Shown piece after piece: positions 22,025 to 30,954 of a stretch of 64,000 bases of DNA; position 1 is the stretch's first letter; each line of letters begins with the position of its first letter. The notes under the pieces were generated by a model. The model saw only the letters and a list, made by a program, of their open reading frames with translations. It ran no database searches and was not told where the DNA came from. This stretch comes from Pomphorhynchus laevis. Taxonomy: Eukaryota; Acanthocephala; Palaeacanthocephala; Echinorhynchida; Pomphorhynchidae. The translations under genes and the position numbers were made by a program. Location of the stretch: the NCBI GenBank assembly GCA_012934845.2, contig WNNJ02001227.1, forward strand, positions 1 through 64,000, in the 5' to 3' direction.

Positions 22025-22316
22025 CTTTATATAATTTAGATTGATTTTTCACACAGTTTTGAACAAATTCATATTCTATAAGGCTTAAAAATAAGTCAGA
22101 TATAATTGGGCTAATATTACCTCTTGTCGGAACACATTTTATTTGTCTAAATATAGATGTCAATATATACACTTGTAACTCAGTTCTTAGTTGACACCTC
22201 ACCATATGTTAAGAATTTCAAAACGTTTCGTTTATTTAAACATTATAAATATAATAAACACAGGCAATATATTTAAGTGTTTCTACGTTTCGACCAGAAA
22301 GGTCTTCGTCAGGAAA
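22025..22316 (-). mobile_element. Penelope-like element fragment, RT palm and hammerhead-like core
   Basis: On the minus strand 22035-22205 encodes an FRQIKCVPTRGNISPIISDL block and a SLIEYEFVQN block, the IIGIPMG/SPxxADL region of Neptune-like PLE reverse transcriptases. About 80 bases upstream (22287-22312) is CTGACGA, a GACC/GGTC stem and CGAAAC, the consensus core of a hammerhead ribozyme, which PLE terminal repeats are known to carry. The piece is broken and old. LINE H is inserted at its left edge. Confidence 0.7.
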
Positions 22317-22349
22317 TCTGAAATAAAAAATAAGACAAATAAGAAAATA

Positions 22350-22715
22350 TATTACATCTTCATTCTCATTTTTTGCATTATTAATTTAATTAATAATGTA
22401 TCAATCCCAGATATTATTATCAGATTTGGGTTGGTCCATCTATTCTTATTGTACAAATTTCATTCAAATCAGTCGTCAGATACTGTCTTTCGAGGGTTCA
22501 AACGCAGGCCATGATGTGCTAAACATTCACTCTATAAATGAATTTGATTCGAGAGATCCGTCTTGTCGTTTGATGCCAAGAGAACATCATCCGCGTAAAG
22601 TATGGTGTATGGTGTCTTACGCTGTATCTTACTGGTATATTACATTTTCTTCAAATATTACATATATTACATTTTCTTCATTCTCATTTTTTGCGTTATT
22701 AATTTAATTAATTTT
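22350..22715 (-). mobile_element. RTE LINE scrap flanked by 40-bp direct repeats
   Basis: The minus strand around 22463-22634 encodes KTPYTILYADDVLLASNDKTDLSNQ, then CLAHHGLRLNPRKT, the motif C region of an RTE LINE close to the copy at 28967-29860. It is a short piece with no other domain. It lies between two imperfect copies of a roughly 40-bp AT-rich sequence (TTCATTCTCATTTTTTGC core) at about 22355-22397 and 22675-22715, possibly a long target duplication. Confidence 0.65.
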
Positions 22716-22984
22716 AGTGCAGAGTAGAAATGAATTTCAGACACTTAAATGGCTTTCAAAACAATCACTATAAATTTTAATTTTCACAGTATTTGATTCT
22801 AGCACAGCGATTTGTTGATTTATTTAATTTTTAATTTGTTTAATTAAATAAAAATAAATAGTTTTTCAATTTGTAAATTTATAAATTATTAAGAATCTTA
22901 TAATTGAAAATTTATAAATTATTAATTAATCTTTTGAGATTTATAAATTATTATTTTTAAACAAAAAATATTAAATTATTATTA
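22716..22984. other. AT-rich spacer, no gene seen
   Basis: About 270 bases of very AT-rich sequence with repeated TTTATAAATTATTAA units and ending in ATTATTATTACTT, which is the landing site of the next RLE-LINE. No coding sequence is apparent. Confidence 0.6.
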
Positions 22985-23051
22985 CTTAAATTATTATTAC
23001 TTATACAGTTTCTGATAAACATACAATAAACATACAATTTCTGAACATTCC

Positions 23052-23393
23052 ATGACGAAGGGTAAGCCGAGTAATATTGCCCCGTGCTGTACATGCAACG
23101 GTAATGCTGCAAGATGCAAAGGATGTCGGTGTGCGAAAAATAAAACAGCATGTGTCAACTGCAGAGCAGCTTGTTGCCAAAATACGTGTCCAAATATGAT
23201 GTCTATGAAGTTAGATAGTGTGCCCCTTGGCAATTTAAATTGTCATCTTTCAACAGTCGATACATCTAATGAACCAGTCGTGGTGGGACAGCGTCGGGAG
23301 AATTTAAATTACGATAATTTGATCGAGGACATGTATATGACAGTGATAAGCTGGGTTCCAAAATGCGAGCAGGCAAAACGAGCGCAGCGATAA
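23052..23393 (+). pseudogene. RLE-LINE copy 3 N-terminal ORF (Cys motif)
   Basis: This 113-aa frame begins MTKGKPSN and has CCTCNG..ARCKGCRCAK....CVNCRA at residues about 11-40, as in the other full-length copies. It reaches the DMYMTVISWVPK block and then ends after a junction in another frame, because the segment up to the helical pre-RT region is deleted. Confidence 0.75.
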
Positions 23394-25747
23394 AAATCCT
23401 TGAAGACACTGAAGATGGCAATACGGTTTATAGTTTTGACGATATGTGTGATGGTAAGCTTGTATCTGATATTTTGACTGAATTACATCCGCCTGCGCAG
23501 CCACTTTCTCAAGATGCAGTGTTATCGCTTCCTATAACTAATTGTAAATCCCATCACTTTTCAATATATAGTGGAATCGATGGACGTGCAATTATCAGGG
23601 AATCATTGAGGACTCATGGAGGGGCCGGTCCTTCTGGGATAACGGCGATTGCGTTCAGACGAATGTTAACGGCTTTTGGATCACACTCGATAAAGTTAGC
23701 TGATGCCATTGCGGGTTTAGCAGTGCGCATTGCATCAGAATCAATTCCGGCTGAGTCTTTACAGGCATACGTTAACAGCAGAATTGTTGCGTTAAATAAG
23801 CGCCCTGGTGTCCGACCTATTGGAGTAGGTGAGGTATTTCGTCGTGTAATTGGTAAAGCTATTCTGAATGTGGCTAAAAGAGATTTAAGGGCAGTAGCAG
23901 GTAATCTGCAAATGTGTGCGGGACAGCCAGGTGGGCTAGGGTATGTGATACATACATTAACCGATCATTTCCACTCGAACGAGCAATATGGAATACTGTC
24001 AGTGGACGCGAAGAATGCGTTTAATCTAATGAATAGATGCCTAATGCTTAAAAATGTCGAAAAAGTATGCCCTGCCTTCACATGTGTTCTGAGAAATATA
24101 TATAAGCTAAATGCTTTACTTGTTGGCCAAGGAGGTAATTTAGCATCGTCAGAGGGTGTCACTCAAGGGGACCCTCTTGCGATGCCAGCGTTTGCAATCT
24201 CATCGATGCCCTTGATATATAAAATCAGAGAATCGATTCCATCAATAAAACAATGCTGGTATGCAGATGATTCGACTTTCGTTGGTGGGCTTGATGATCT
24301 ATCACGTGTATGGCGTCTTCTTTGCTCAATAGGTGAGCAGTATGGATACCATGTCAATCCAAACAAATCGAGGTTGCTTATACATCCACAAAACATGATC
24401 CGTGCTCAACACATCTTTGGAGCTGATGGTTTAATCATTAATGAAGATGGATTAAAGGTACTTGGTGCACCTATTGGCACGCCAAAGTTTGTAAGGGAGT
24501 ATTGCTGCGGGCAGTTTTTATCAATGTCAAATCTGGTCAAGGATGTTGCTAATGCCGCTGATGCCGATGCTCATTCCGCATTTGTGGCATACTCTCTTGC
24601 AGTTCAGTCAAAGTGGACTCACCTTTTCCGAGCCGTTGATTGTGACATAGAATGGTTGGATGATCTAAAGAATGTTATTGACACAAAATTTATGAATTCC
24701 ATGTTTGGCGATGACATTGATCTTGATTTGAGGGGAGTATGTTCTTTGTCAACCAGTTTGGGGGGACTAGGAATACGAAATATTGAGAGTGAATTAACCA
24801 GACAGTACAACGCTGCACGATTGTTATCGTCCATATATGAAGAACCTGATTTAGATATTGGTTTCTCAGTAATACACTTATTGTCTGCAATTCAAAACGA
24901 ACATAAAGAAGAAAATCGAAATTATGCTGAAAAACTCAAGCCAGAGATCATTCCTATATTGCGAAAATCAGTGGAATATGCATCCCTGAAGGGTGCCTCT
25001 AATTGGCTAACAAGAGATGCGTTGGTTTCTACGGATTGTCAGTTGTCAACGCAAGAGTTTCGAGATGCGTTGTCTGTTCGATATGGTTTAACTCCCAAAG
25101 ATTTGCCGGATAAGTGTCAATGTGGTCAGATATTAACAACGTCGCATGCTCTCTCGTGCAAAAGGGGCGCATTCAACTTCATCCGTCATAATCAACTTCG
25201 AGACTTTTTGGTTAAGAAGTTGAACACAGTCTGTTGGAATGTGTTTGCAGAACCATCTCTGACTCCAGTTCCTGAAAACATCAGTTTCAATATTAGTACA
25301 ACAACCAGACAAGATGATGCTCGAGCTGATATAGTAGGTAATGGACTGTTCGGTGGGAATATGGAGCGTACATTTTTTGATGTAGTCGTTTTCAACAATC
25401 ATGCTCCGTCCTATTGCGAAAAGTCAACAGATGCCACTTTCACTTTCCACGAAAATAGAAAATGTGCCAAGTACGAAGAAAGGATACATACAATAGAGCA
25501 CAGCTCATTTTGTCCCCTTATTTGGGCGACTACGGGCGGAGCTGGCAAGAGTGCACAAGCATGTATTAAATCATTGGCTCTAAAAATCGCTGAACAACAA
25601 AAAAGCGAATACGCCGTCACGATATCATCAATCAGGACATATATTAGTATGTGTCTTGCGAAAATTTGCTCTGCGACGCTTAGATGTCCACGTGTTCAGT
25701 TTCAGCGGACTTCGTATCTTCGAGCAGGACTTGTTTTATCAGAGTAA
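23363..25747 (+). CDS. RLE-LINE copy 3 ORF: reverse transcriptase and restriction-like nuclease
   Basis: This 794-aa frame carries GAGPSGITA, the finger motif KRPGVRPIGVGEVFRRVIG, motif A LSVDAKNAFNLMNR, motif B EGVTQGDPLAMP and motif C CWYADDSTFVG. The thumb follows, then ASNWLT. The zinc knuckle is CQCGQILTTSHALSC, followed by FIRHNQLRD. The nuclease has ARADIVGNGLFGG, MERTFFDVVVFN, HENRKCAKYEERI and TTGGAGKSA. The start is just downstream of the deletion, so the protein lacks the Cys-rich N-terminus. The rest is complete, with no stops, suggesting a fairly recent copy. Confidence 0.88.
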   Translation: MRAGKTSAAIKILEDTEDGNTVYSFDDMCDGKLVSDILTELHPPAQPLSQDAVLSLPITNCKSHHFSIYSGIDGRAIIRESLRTHGGAGPSGITAIAFRRMLTAFGSHSIKLADAIAGLAVRIASESIPAESLQAYVNSRIVALNKRPGVRPIGVGEVFRRVIGKAILNVAKRDLRAVAGNLQMCAGQPGGLGYVIHTLTDHFHSNEQYGILSVDAKNAFNLMNRCLMLKNVEKVCPAFTCVLRNIYKLNALLVGQGGNLASSEGVTQGDPLAMPAFAISSMPLIYKIRESIPSIKQCWYADDSTFVGGLDDLSRVWRLLCSIGEQYGYHVNPNKSRLLIHPQNMIRAQHIFGADGLIINEDGLKVLGAPIGTPKFVREYCCGQFLSMSNLVKDVANAADADAHSAFVAYSLAVQSKWTHLFRAVDCDIEWLDDLKNVIDTKFMNSMFGDDIDLDLRGVCSLSTSLGGLGIRNIESELTRQYNAARLLSSIYEEPDLDIGFSVIHLLSAIQNEHKEENRNYAEKLKPEIIPILRKSVEYASLKGASNWLTRDALVSTDCQLSTQEFRDALSVRYGLTPKDLPDKCQCGQILTTSHALSCKRGAFNFIRHNQLRDFLVKKLNTVCWNVFAEPSLTPVPENISFNISTTTRQDDARADIVGNGLFGGNMERTFFDVVVFNNHAPSYCEKSTDATFTFHENRKCAKYEERIHTIEHSSFCPLIWATTGGAGKSAQACIKSLALKIAEQQKSEYAVTISSIRTYISMCLAKICSATLRCPRVQFQRTSYLRAGLVLSE

Positions 25748-25869
25748 TATGTTTGTGTTATGGTATTTATACCACTATTTTAAATGTATAGAGGCCCATT
25801 TGTGGGAACCTTAATTGTACAAATTAAAATTTTAATAAATTGTAAAAAAAAAATTATTACTTATTATTA

Positions 25870-26620
25870 TTTTTATTATAGGTCGTAGCCTGATCGCTCA
25901 CAAAAAAAACAAATTAATACAAGAAAAAAATCAAAAAAATCATTCAGTATATAAATCAGATTATGGGTACTGTATCAGCAACCACTCGTTCTCATTTCGA
26001 ATCCAGCTCTTTATATTGGATTTAAATTCATTGATTGTATGCACCGCAACGACATCAACTGAAAGAAGATTCCAAACATTCACCGCGAAAGAAGATTCCA
26101 AACATTTGAGTGCCCTCTACCGTCCATCCCGTTCATTAAGTGTAACTCTATTATTATGTAGACAACGTTACGAGCATAGCTCAGAGTTGCTGACAAACTG
26201 ATAGTCAAAATAAAAGAAAAAGAGAAAAACAAAAACAAATCAGTCAACGATTTAAAATAATCTGTCGTTTAAAGAGCTCACGAGTCGCCGCATTTACAAT
26301 ATCATCGCTTAAACGATTCCATGAATTTATTATTCATTGTTCAAATTGAATCGTCCTAGAATGTACTATTCGTCGGCGACTAAGATAAAACGAGTGACCT
26401 CGTAAAGCTCGAGTTGATCGAATGTTGAAGAGCTCACGCAACACATGATGTTCATTGTGAAATACCTCCCATACAAGACACAAATCCCACGAGTCACGAA
26501 TATCACATAACGACTGCATATTTAAAGACCGAAGACGATCCTCGTAAGGAAGTTCTCTCAAAGAATGTACTACCTTTGTTGCCCTACGTATCACCTTCTA
26601 ATGTCAAGTAATCTCATCTC
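25870..26620 (-). mobile_element. Two jockey/CR1-like LINE 3' ends in tandem
   Basis: On the minus strand 26207-26620 encodes RRATKVVHSLRELPYEDRLRSL, TRALRGHSFYLSRRR and an INSWNRLSDDIVNAATRELFKRQ block, the C-terminus of the same family as the copy at 7.3-8.1 kb. Below it, about 25970-26205 encodes a second C-terminus with VWNLLSVDVVAVHTI and a SWIRNENEWL block. Both are 5'-truncated and broken. The 86-aa frame at 26334-26594 is the clearest part. Confidence 0.65.
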
Positions 26621-26639
26621 GACATCTGGAAGCTCCTCC

Positions 26640-27515
26640 ATACCGTAAGCATTCCTTAACACCTGTGTGATCTTATCGGTGCAATGTATGAAAATACTCT
26701 GTCAGTCGTGCGCGAATACGGTTGTACTGGAATTCCGTTTCCTGTCAGTACAGGTGTTCGACAGGGGGAGTACTATCACCAGAACTATTCAACATTCTCA
26801 TCGATCATCTCCTATGGGAAACGCTCGACCTGCACAGTGAAGGTATACGCCTGCATCCGAGCAATATGCTGCTTTCTGATCTGACGTACGCGGATGATGT
26901 AGTCGTACTGTCAGAATCATTTGAGGATGCGCAACGTACAGCAACCCGCATAGGCGAGACAGCAAAGAAATATGGGTTATTCCTTAACTTACCGAAATGT
27001 AAACTACTCGCCATAAACTCCCCTCCGTGCTCAGTTATTATTGATGGTATAACTATTGAACAGGTACAATCTTTCACCTATCTTGGATCAGTGTTTTCCG
27101 TAGACTGCCGATGTGACTACGACATTCGAAGCCGGATAATAAAAGCTGGTTTTGCTTTTTCGCGTCTAAACTCCCTCTGGCGTGATAATAATGTATCTAT
27201 TAAAACAAAGATCCGAATATATTCGTCTATTGTTCGTCCAGTACTACTGTATGGATCCGAGTGCTGGCCTGAAAAACTTACAACAAATAATCAACTTGCT
27301 GTTTTTGAGCGACGATGTCTACGTAGAATTGCAAAAGTCAATCCACTCGATCATGTATCGAACGCAGAAGTGTATTCTCGATGTTCACTCGACGTCTCCG
27401 TGTCTGATTTGATTCGGAAAAATAGACTGCGCTATCTTGGCCATGTACTTCGGATGCAAAGAGATGGACTCCCAAAGTTATCTCTGTACTTGGACCCGGA
27501 AGAATCCTAGCGATG
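26640..27515 (+). mobile_element. RTE-like LINE fragment (RT palm to C-terminus)
   Basis: A frame at 26722-27510 (262 aa) encodes LSPELFNILIDHLLW, LTYADDVVVLSESFEDAQ (motif C), VQSFTYLGSVFS, a SRIIKAGFAFSRLNSLW block, IRIYSSIVRPVLLYGSECW and a C-terminal RYLGHVLRM block. The preceding VSTGVRQG of motif B is in another frame at about 26755, so there is one shift. Both ends are truncated. The 3' side runs directly into RLE-LINE copy 4. It is a different RTE-like family from the copies at 0.8 and 29 kb. Confidence 0.75.
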
Positions 27516-28636
27516 CCGAGGTAAGTAAGTGGAAACCCAATCTCTTCAGTTTGCCGCAGTGTAATGAGAGTAGAATATTTCTAAGGGAGTTGACTAACTT
27601 GTTAATAAAGTTGATACTCCGGAAGATGTCGCGGTATCAGCTTTGATGTCAGTTTCGGTTCTATCACAGTGTGTTCTTCAGCGTTTGCCAACTAGAAAGA
27701 TTGCACTTATTAGGAAAACAATGGCTAGAAGACTTCGGCTATGGTCTCTAGGGAATCTAAAAGAACTACTTGAAGAGGCACGATCGCTTCAGCGTAGTGT
27801 AAAACTTACCTGTTACAGAGAAAATAAGTCCTGGAAATTAGCTTTTATCAAACAGATGTCAATTGGTAAAACATCCAGAGCGATGAGAATGCTCGATCCG
27901 GACTTCATCTTCTCAAAGGTGTTGTGCTTGGACGATAATATTGAAAATGTTAGCGTACGAGATTTATTGGATGAGAAACATCCAGCTTCAGCTGGTCTAG
28001 TAGATGACGCTATCGTAAGGAATCCATACATGACTGATAGTACTTTCCATCCTGTAATTTTCGAAGCGATGGACGCTGACTGTATTATTAAGGAGGCTAA
28101 GCGTACTACGGGAGCGGCTGGTCCTTCGGGAGTCGATGCTCTATCTTGGAGAAAGATGCTTACATTATTCGGCAGAGATTCACGAGACCTCACCGATGCA
28201 CTGGCTTATCTAGCCAGAAAAGTTGCAGGTGAGAACTTACATCCGTCAAATCTAAAGGCGTTTCGCATTTCTCGTCTCATTGCTCTCGATAAATCACCCG
28301 GCGTTAGACCGATTGGGATAGGTGAGGTGTTTAGACGAATAATTAGCAAATCAATTTTAAGATTAATAACGAAATATGTCCAATCAGTTTCATCGAATGT
28401 ACAACTATGTGCAGGACAACGAAGTGGTATCGAGTATGCTGTTCACAGCGTTCGGGAAGCCTTTCACCTGTCATCTTCGGCATGCATATTGACGATTGAT
28501 GCTAGCAATGCGTTCAATAGAATAAATCGCAAGAATGCCCTAGCCAGTATGATTAACATTTGCCCAGCACTTTCGACAACATTGTATAACACGTACTGTG
28601 AAGATCCGGCGTTATCTATTACGGTATTTTTTTACC
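27516..28636 (+). mobile_element. RLE-LINE copy 4, 5' part (split by a CR1-like LINE)
   Basis: The copy begins at the W-KPNLFSLPQCNESRIF block, so it lacks the Cys motif. The first segment lies in a different frame from the main ORF at 27643. It is interrupted at about 28620 between RT motifs A and B by a 5.3-kb CR1-like LINE and resumes at 33941. Junction sequence TTACGGTA/TACCGTAA (28619-28626, 28633-28640) forms a hairpin. Confidence 0.85.
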
Positions 28637-28650
28637 GTAAAAAAGTTTGA
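27643..28650 (+). pseudogene. RLE-LINE copy 4 ORF, RT N-terminal half
   Basis: A 335-aa frame from the helical pre-RT region (LSQCVLQRLPTRKIALIRKT) through GAAGPSGVDALSW, LDKSPGVRPIGIGEVFRRII, LCAGQRSGIEYAVHS and motif A LTIDASNAFNRINR. The last ten residues derive from the inserted CR1-like LINE. Motif B and the rest are at 33997-35550. Confidence 0.82.
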
Positions 28651-28667
28651 GATCTAAAGTAAATACA

Positions 28668-28707
28668 TTCCAGATTATTCCTGTCAGTTCCAGATTATTC
28701 CTATCAG
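28668..28707 (+). repeat. Two 20-bp tandem repeats at the 5' end of LINE L
   Basis: TTCCAGATTATTCCTGTCAG is followed by a copy with one change and the start of a third. It corresponds in position and sequence to the nine 16-bp units of LINE H, so the leader repeats are a family trait with unit length and number varying. Confidence 0.8.
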
Positions 28708-28950
28708 TTCCGCTCGCTACGCTCGCGGATTAAGCTCAATCTATCGAAAAAAGGTCATGCCTAAAAAAGCGCGATCTCAGATCCCTGTTCCTAATCAAGA
28801 ATATTCCACATCAGAATGCAATGATGGTTATACCAGCTTTGAAGTTGGATGCGATTCCAAAGATTGCGATGTATGGACACTTGTTCGTGTTAAAATATCC
28901 GACCACTCGGTGTATAAACGTAAACATTTCACTTGCGGTTTTTGTACATC

Positions 28951-28966
28951 AGTACGACTACTACAG
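28951..28966. repeat. Target-site duplication of nested RTE LINE, left copy
   Basis: AGTACGACTACTACAG is identical to 29861-29876. The 16-bp perfect pair flanks the RTE insertion within ORF1 of LINE L. Confidence 0.92.
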
Positions 28967-29860
28967 AAGTGCTACAGAATAAACAGAAGTGCTTTCGCCA
29001 CTTCTGTTTATTCTGGTCATGGATACATTAACGAGCGACATTCAGCGTCAAGCACCTTATACCCTACTATATGCGGACGACGTCTTTCTAGCTTCCGTCA
29101 ATAAGACCGACCTCACGCAGTTAGTCAAGCTTTGGAATGACAGATTAGCACAACATGGCCTGCGGCTAAACACTAGGAAGACTGAGTACTTGACGACCAA
29201 TACAAACGATACGGGCACGATCAATATCAACGGAACAGACCTTCCACGGACCGAAAATTTCAAATATCTAGGATCGGTGCTCTCAGCTGATGGCGAATTG
29301 AACAACGAAATAACTGCCAGAATCAATGCTACATGGATGAAGTGGCGTGCTACAACTGGCATAATGTGCGACCGCAAAATGAAGGATAGCATAAAGTCAA
29401 AGATATATCGAAGCGTTATTCGTCCCATTGCTCTTTATGGAGCAGAATGCTGGCCTATCACAAAGATAGCGGAACGTCGTCTCGCTGTCATGGAGACGAA
29501 GATGCTTCGATGGACAAGCGGTTTTAGTCTCCTAAATCGGGTTCGCAATGATGATATTTACCGACGATACGGTGTGATGCCTATCCGTGAGAAAATGCTA
29601 GAAGCCCGTCTCCGCTGGTTTGGCCACACTCTACGGGCACATGACGGTTCCATCGCAAAGGCAGGCTTGAAAATAGACTTTAAAGGCAAACGCCCCAAAG
29701 GACGACCAAGACAGCGATGGTCTGACACGCTGCACAAGGATCTAAGAGATGCTGGACTACACCCTGATCTGGCTTCGGATCGTTGCAAATGGAGGATGCG
29801 TTCCATGAGAGCCGACCCCGCCAACACACGGGATAAAGGCTAAAGAAAAAGAAGAAGAAG
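28967..29860 (+). mobile_element. RTE LINE, 5'-truncated, nested in CR1-like LINE L
   Basis: The insertion has perfect 16-bp TSDs and an A/G-rich end (AAAGAAAAAGAAGAAGAAG), so it is the youngest event in this nest. It is truncated to the RT palm and C-terminus. Its 5' end carries a 17-bp foldback: 28975-28991 is the exact reverse complement of 28999-29015, the latter being native coding sequence (LLFILVM). Confidence 0.92.
28989..29843 (+). CDS. RTE LINE ORF, C-terminal RT part
   Basis: A 284-aa frame open to the natural stop: SPLLFILVMDTL, LLYADDVFLAS (motif C), HGLRLNTRKTEYL, FKYLGSVLSADGE, SVIRPIALYGAECW, LRWFGHTLRAHDG, RPKGRPRQRWSD and a terminal ADPANTRDKG. It corresponds to the region deleted from the RTE at 0.8 kb, which ends ADPGLPGKG, so the two copies belong to different subfamilies. 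The start methionine is inside the foldback-flanked 5' end and is not the native start. Confidence 0.85.
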   Translation: MLSPLLFILVMDTLTSDIQRQAPYTLLYADDVFLASVNKTDLTQLVKLWNDRLAQHGLRLNTRKTEYLTTNTNDTGTININGTDLPRTENFKYLGSVLSADGELNNEITARINATWMKWRATTGIMCDRKMKDSIKSKIYRSVIRPIALYGAECWPITKIAERRLAVMETKMLRWTSGFSLLNRVRNDDIYRRYGVMPIREKMLEARLRWFGHTLRAHDGSIAKAGLKIDFKGKRPKGRPRQRWSDTLHKDLRDAGLHPDLASDRCKWRMRSMRADPANTRDKG

Positions 29861-29876
29861 AGTACGACTACTACAG
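29861..29876. repeat. Target-site duplication of nested RTE LINE, right copy
   Basis: Exact copy of the 16 bases at 28951-28966, directly after the RTE tail. Confidence 0.92.
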
Positions 29877-30954
29877 TTATCCTGCTCATCTACTCCTGTA
29901 TCACAAACGACCACTCAAACCAATGCTGTTTTAGATGTTTCCCTCGCATCAACACCTGACTTCGCATCATATAATCCCATTATTAAACCCACTCTCTCAC
30001 ACACTCCTCGTTCAACTACGTACCAAACTTCCATTAATCTTTCTCATTCTAACAATGCTAACGGTAAAGCTTTTCATCTCGTACCTCCTCTTTCGTATTC
30101 CTCCCCCAATCTAAATAAATCTCAAACTTCTTTATTCTCTTCACGTACTTCTTACTCGACCTCTCCCGTATCACCTCTCAATAATTTACATTCTTCCATC
30201 AAAATCATTTCCAGCAACATTACCGATCAACTAATTCAACACTCCATTCCTGTCACTCATGCCCCAGCCTATCTTAATTCTCCTTACTCTACCTCCCACG
30301 TAACACTTCCAAATAATTAAGAACCTTCATTTAAAATCATCTCCAGTTACATCTCTGATAAACCGATTCAACGCCCCGCTCCTGTCACACTTGCTCCAAC
30401 CAATATTAATTCTCTATCAAGCACCCCTGTCATTTCCACTTCTATCTGCTCATCTGCCTTAACTCCTACTAGCTCTGTCCGTCCACAACTTCCACGAAAT
30501 CGTTTTCCTTCGCGCGATCGCTGTATAATCATATCAAACTTAAAGCTTTCCGAATATGCTTCTCCACAATCTCGCCTCGATGATGATGTATCTGCTTTCA
30601 GGTCTATCCTAGCAACCAATCTTCCTGATGATAACCCATCCCTCTTCAATAATATCGCTCCTGTATCCTTTATTCGTTTAAACAAATCCACTAAATCAAA
30701 TCATCTCAGTCCTCCACTCTTGAAAATCGTTTTCCGACATAGTTCACATGCCTCTTCGGTACTCTCCCAACGTTTTAAACTTCTTACCACTTCATCTACT
30801 TGCCGTATCTTTCCTGACCGCTCCTCTTCTGATATTGCTCAGCTCATTTAGCTCGCATTGAGAAACATCGACGTGAAACAAACAGCGACTCATCCTTATC
30901 TATACGTCAAATCAACGGAAATTTTCACGTTGTACACACAAGGCCAAAAATTCG

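Larger units (their letters stand above)
22985..25865 (+). mobile_element. RLE-LINE copy 3, long open frame with internal deletion
   Basis: The copy lies between matching AAATTATTATTACTTAT-type (22988-23004) and AAATTATTACTTATT (25851-25865) sequences, consistent with insertion at a TTA repeat. It has a short leader, a Cys-motif N-terminus (23052), a deletion of roughly 130 codons just after the ISWVPK block, then an open RT-nuclease frame to 25747. The 3'UTR carries AGGCCCATTTGTGGGAACC (25792-25810) and AATAAA-like text before an A run. It is the best-preserved copy after the one at 58 kb. Confidence 0.88.

Noticed and set aside
27813-28193. 126-codon antisense frame
   Set aside because: A shadow of RLE-LINE copy 4 RT coding sequence on the opposite strand.
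28951-29876. Possible exon or gene fusion within the LINE L ORF1
   Set aside because: The perfect 16-bp TSD and A/G-rich tail show it is an RTE insertion, not an exon.
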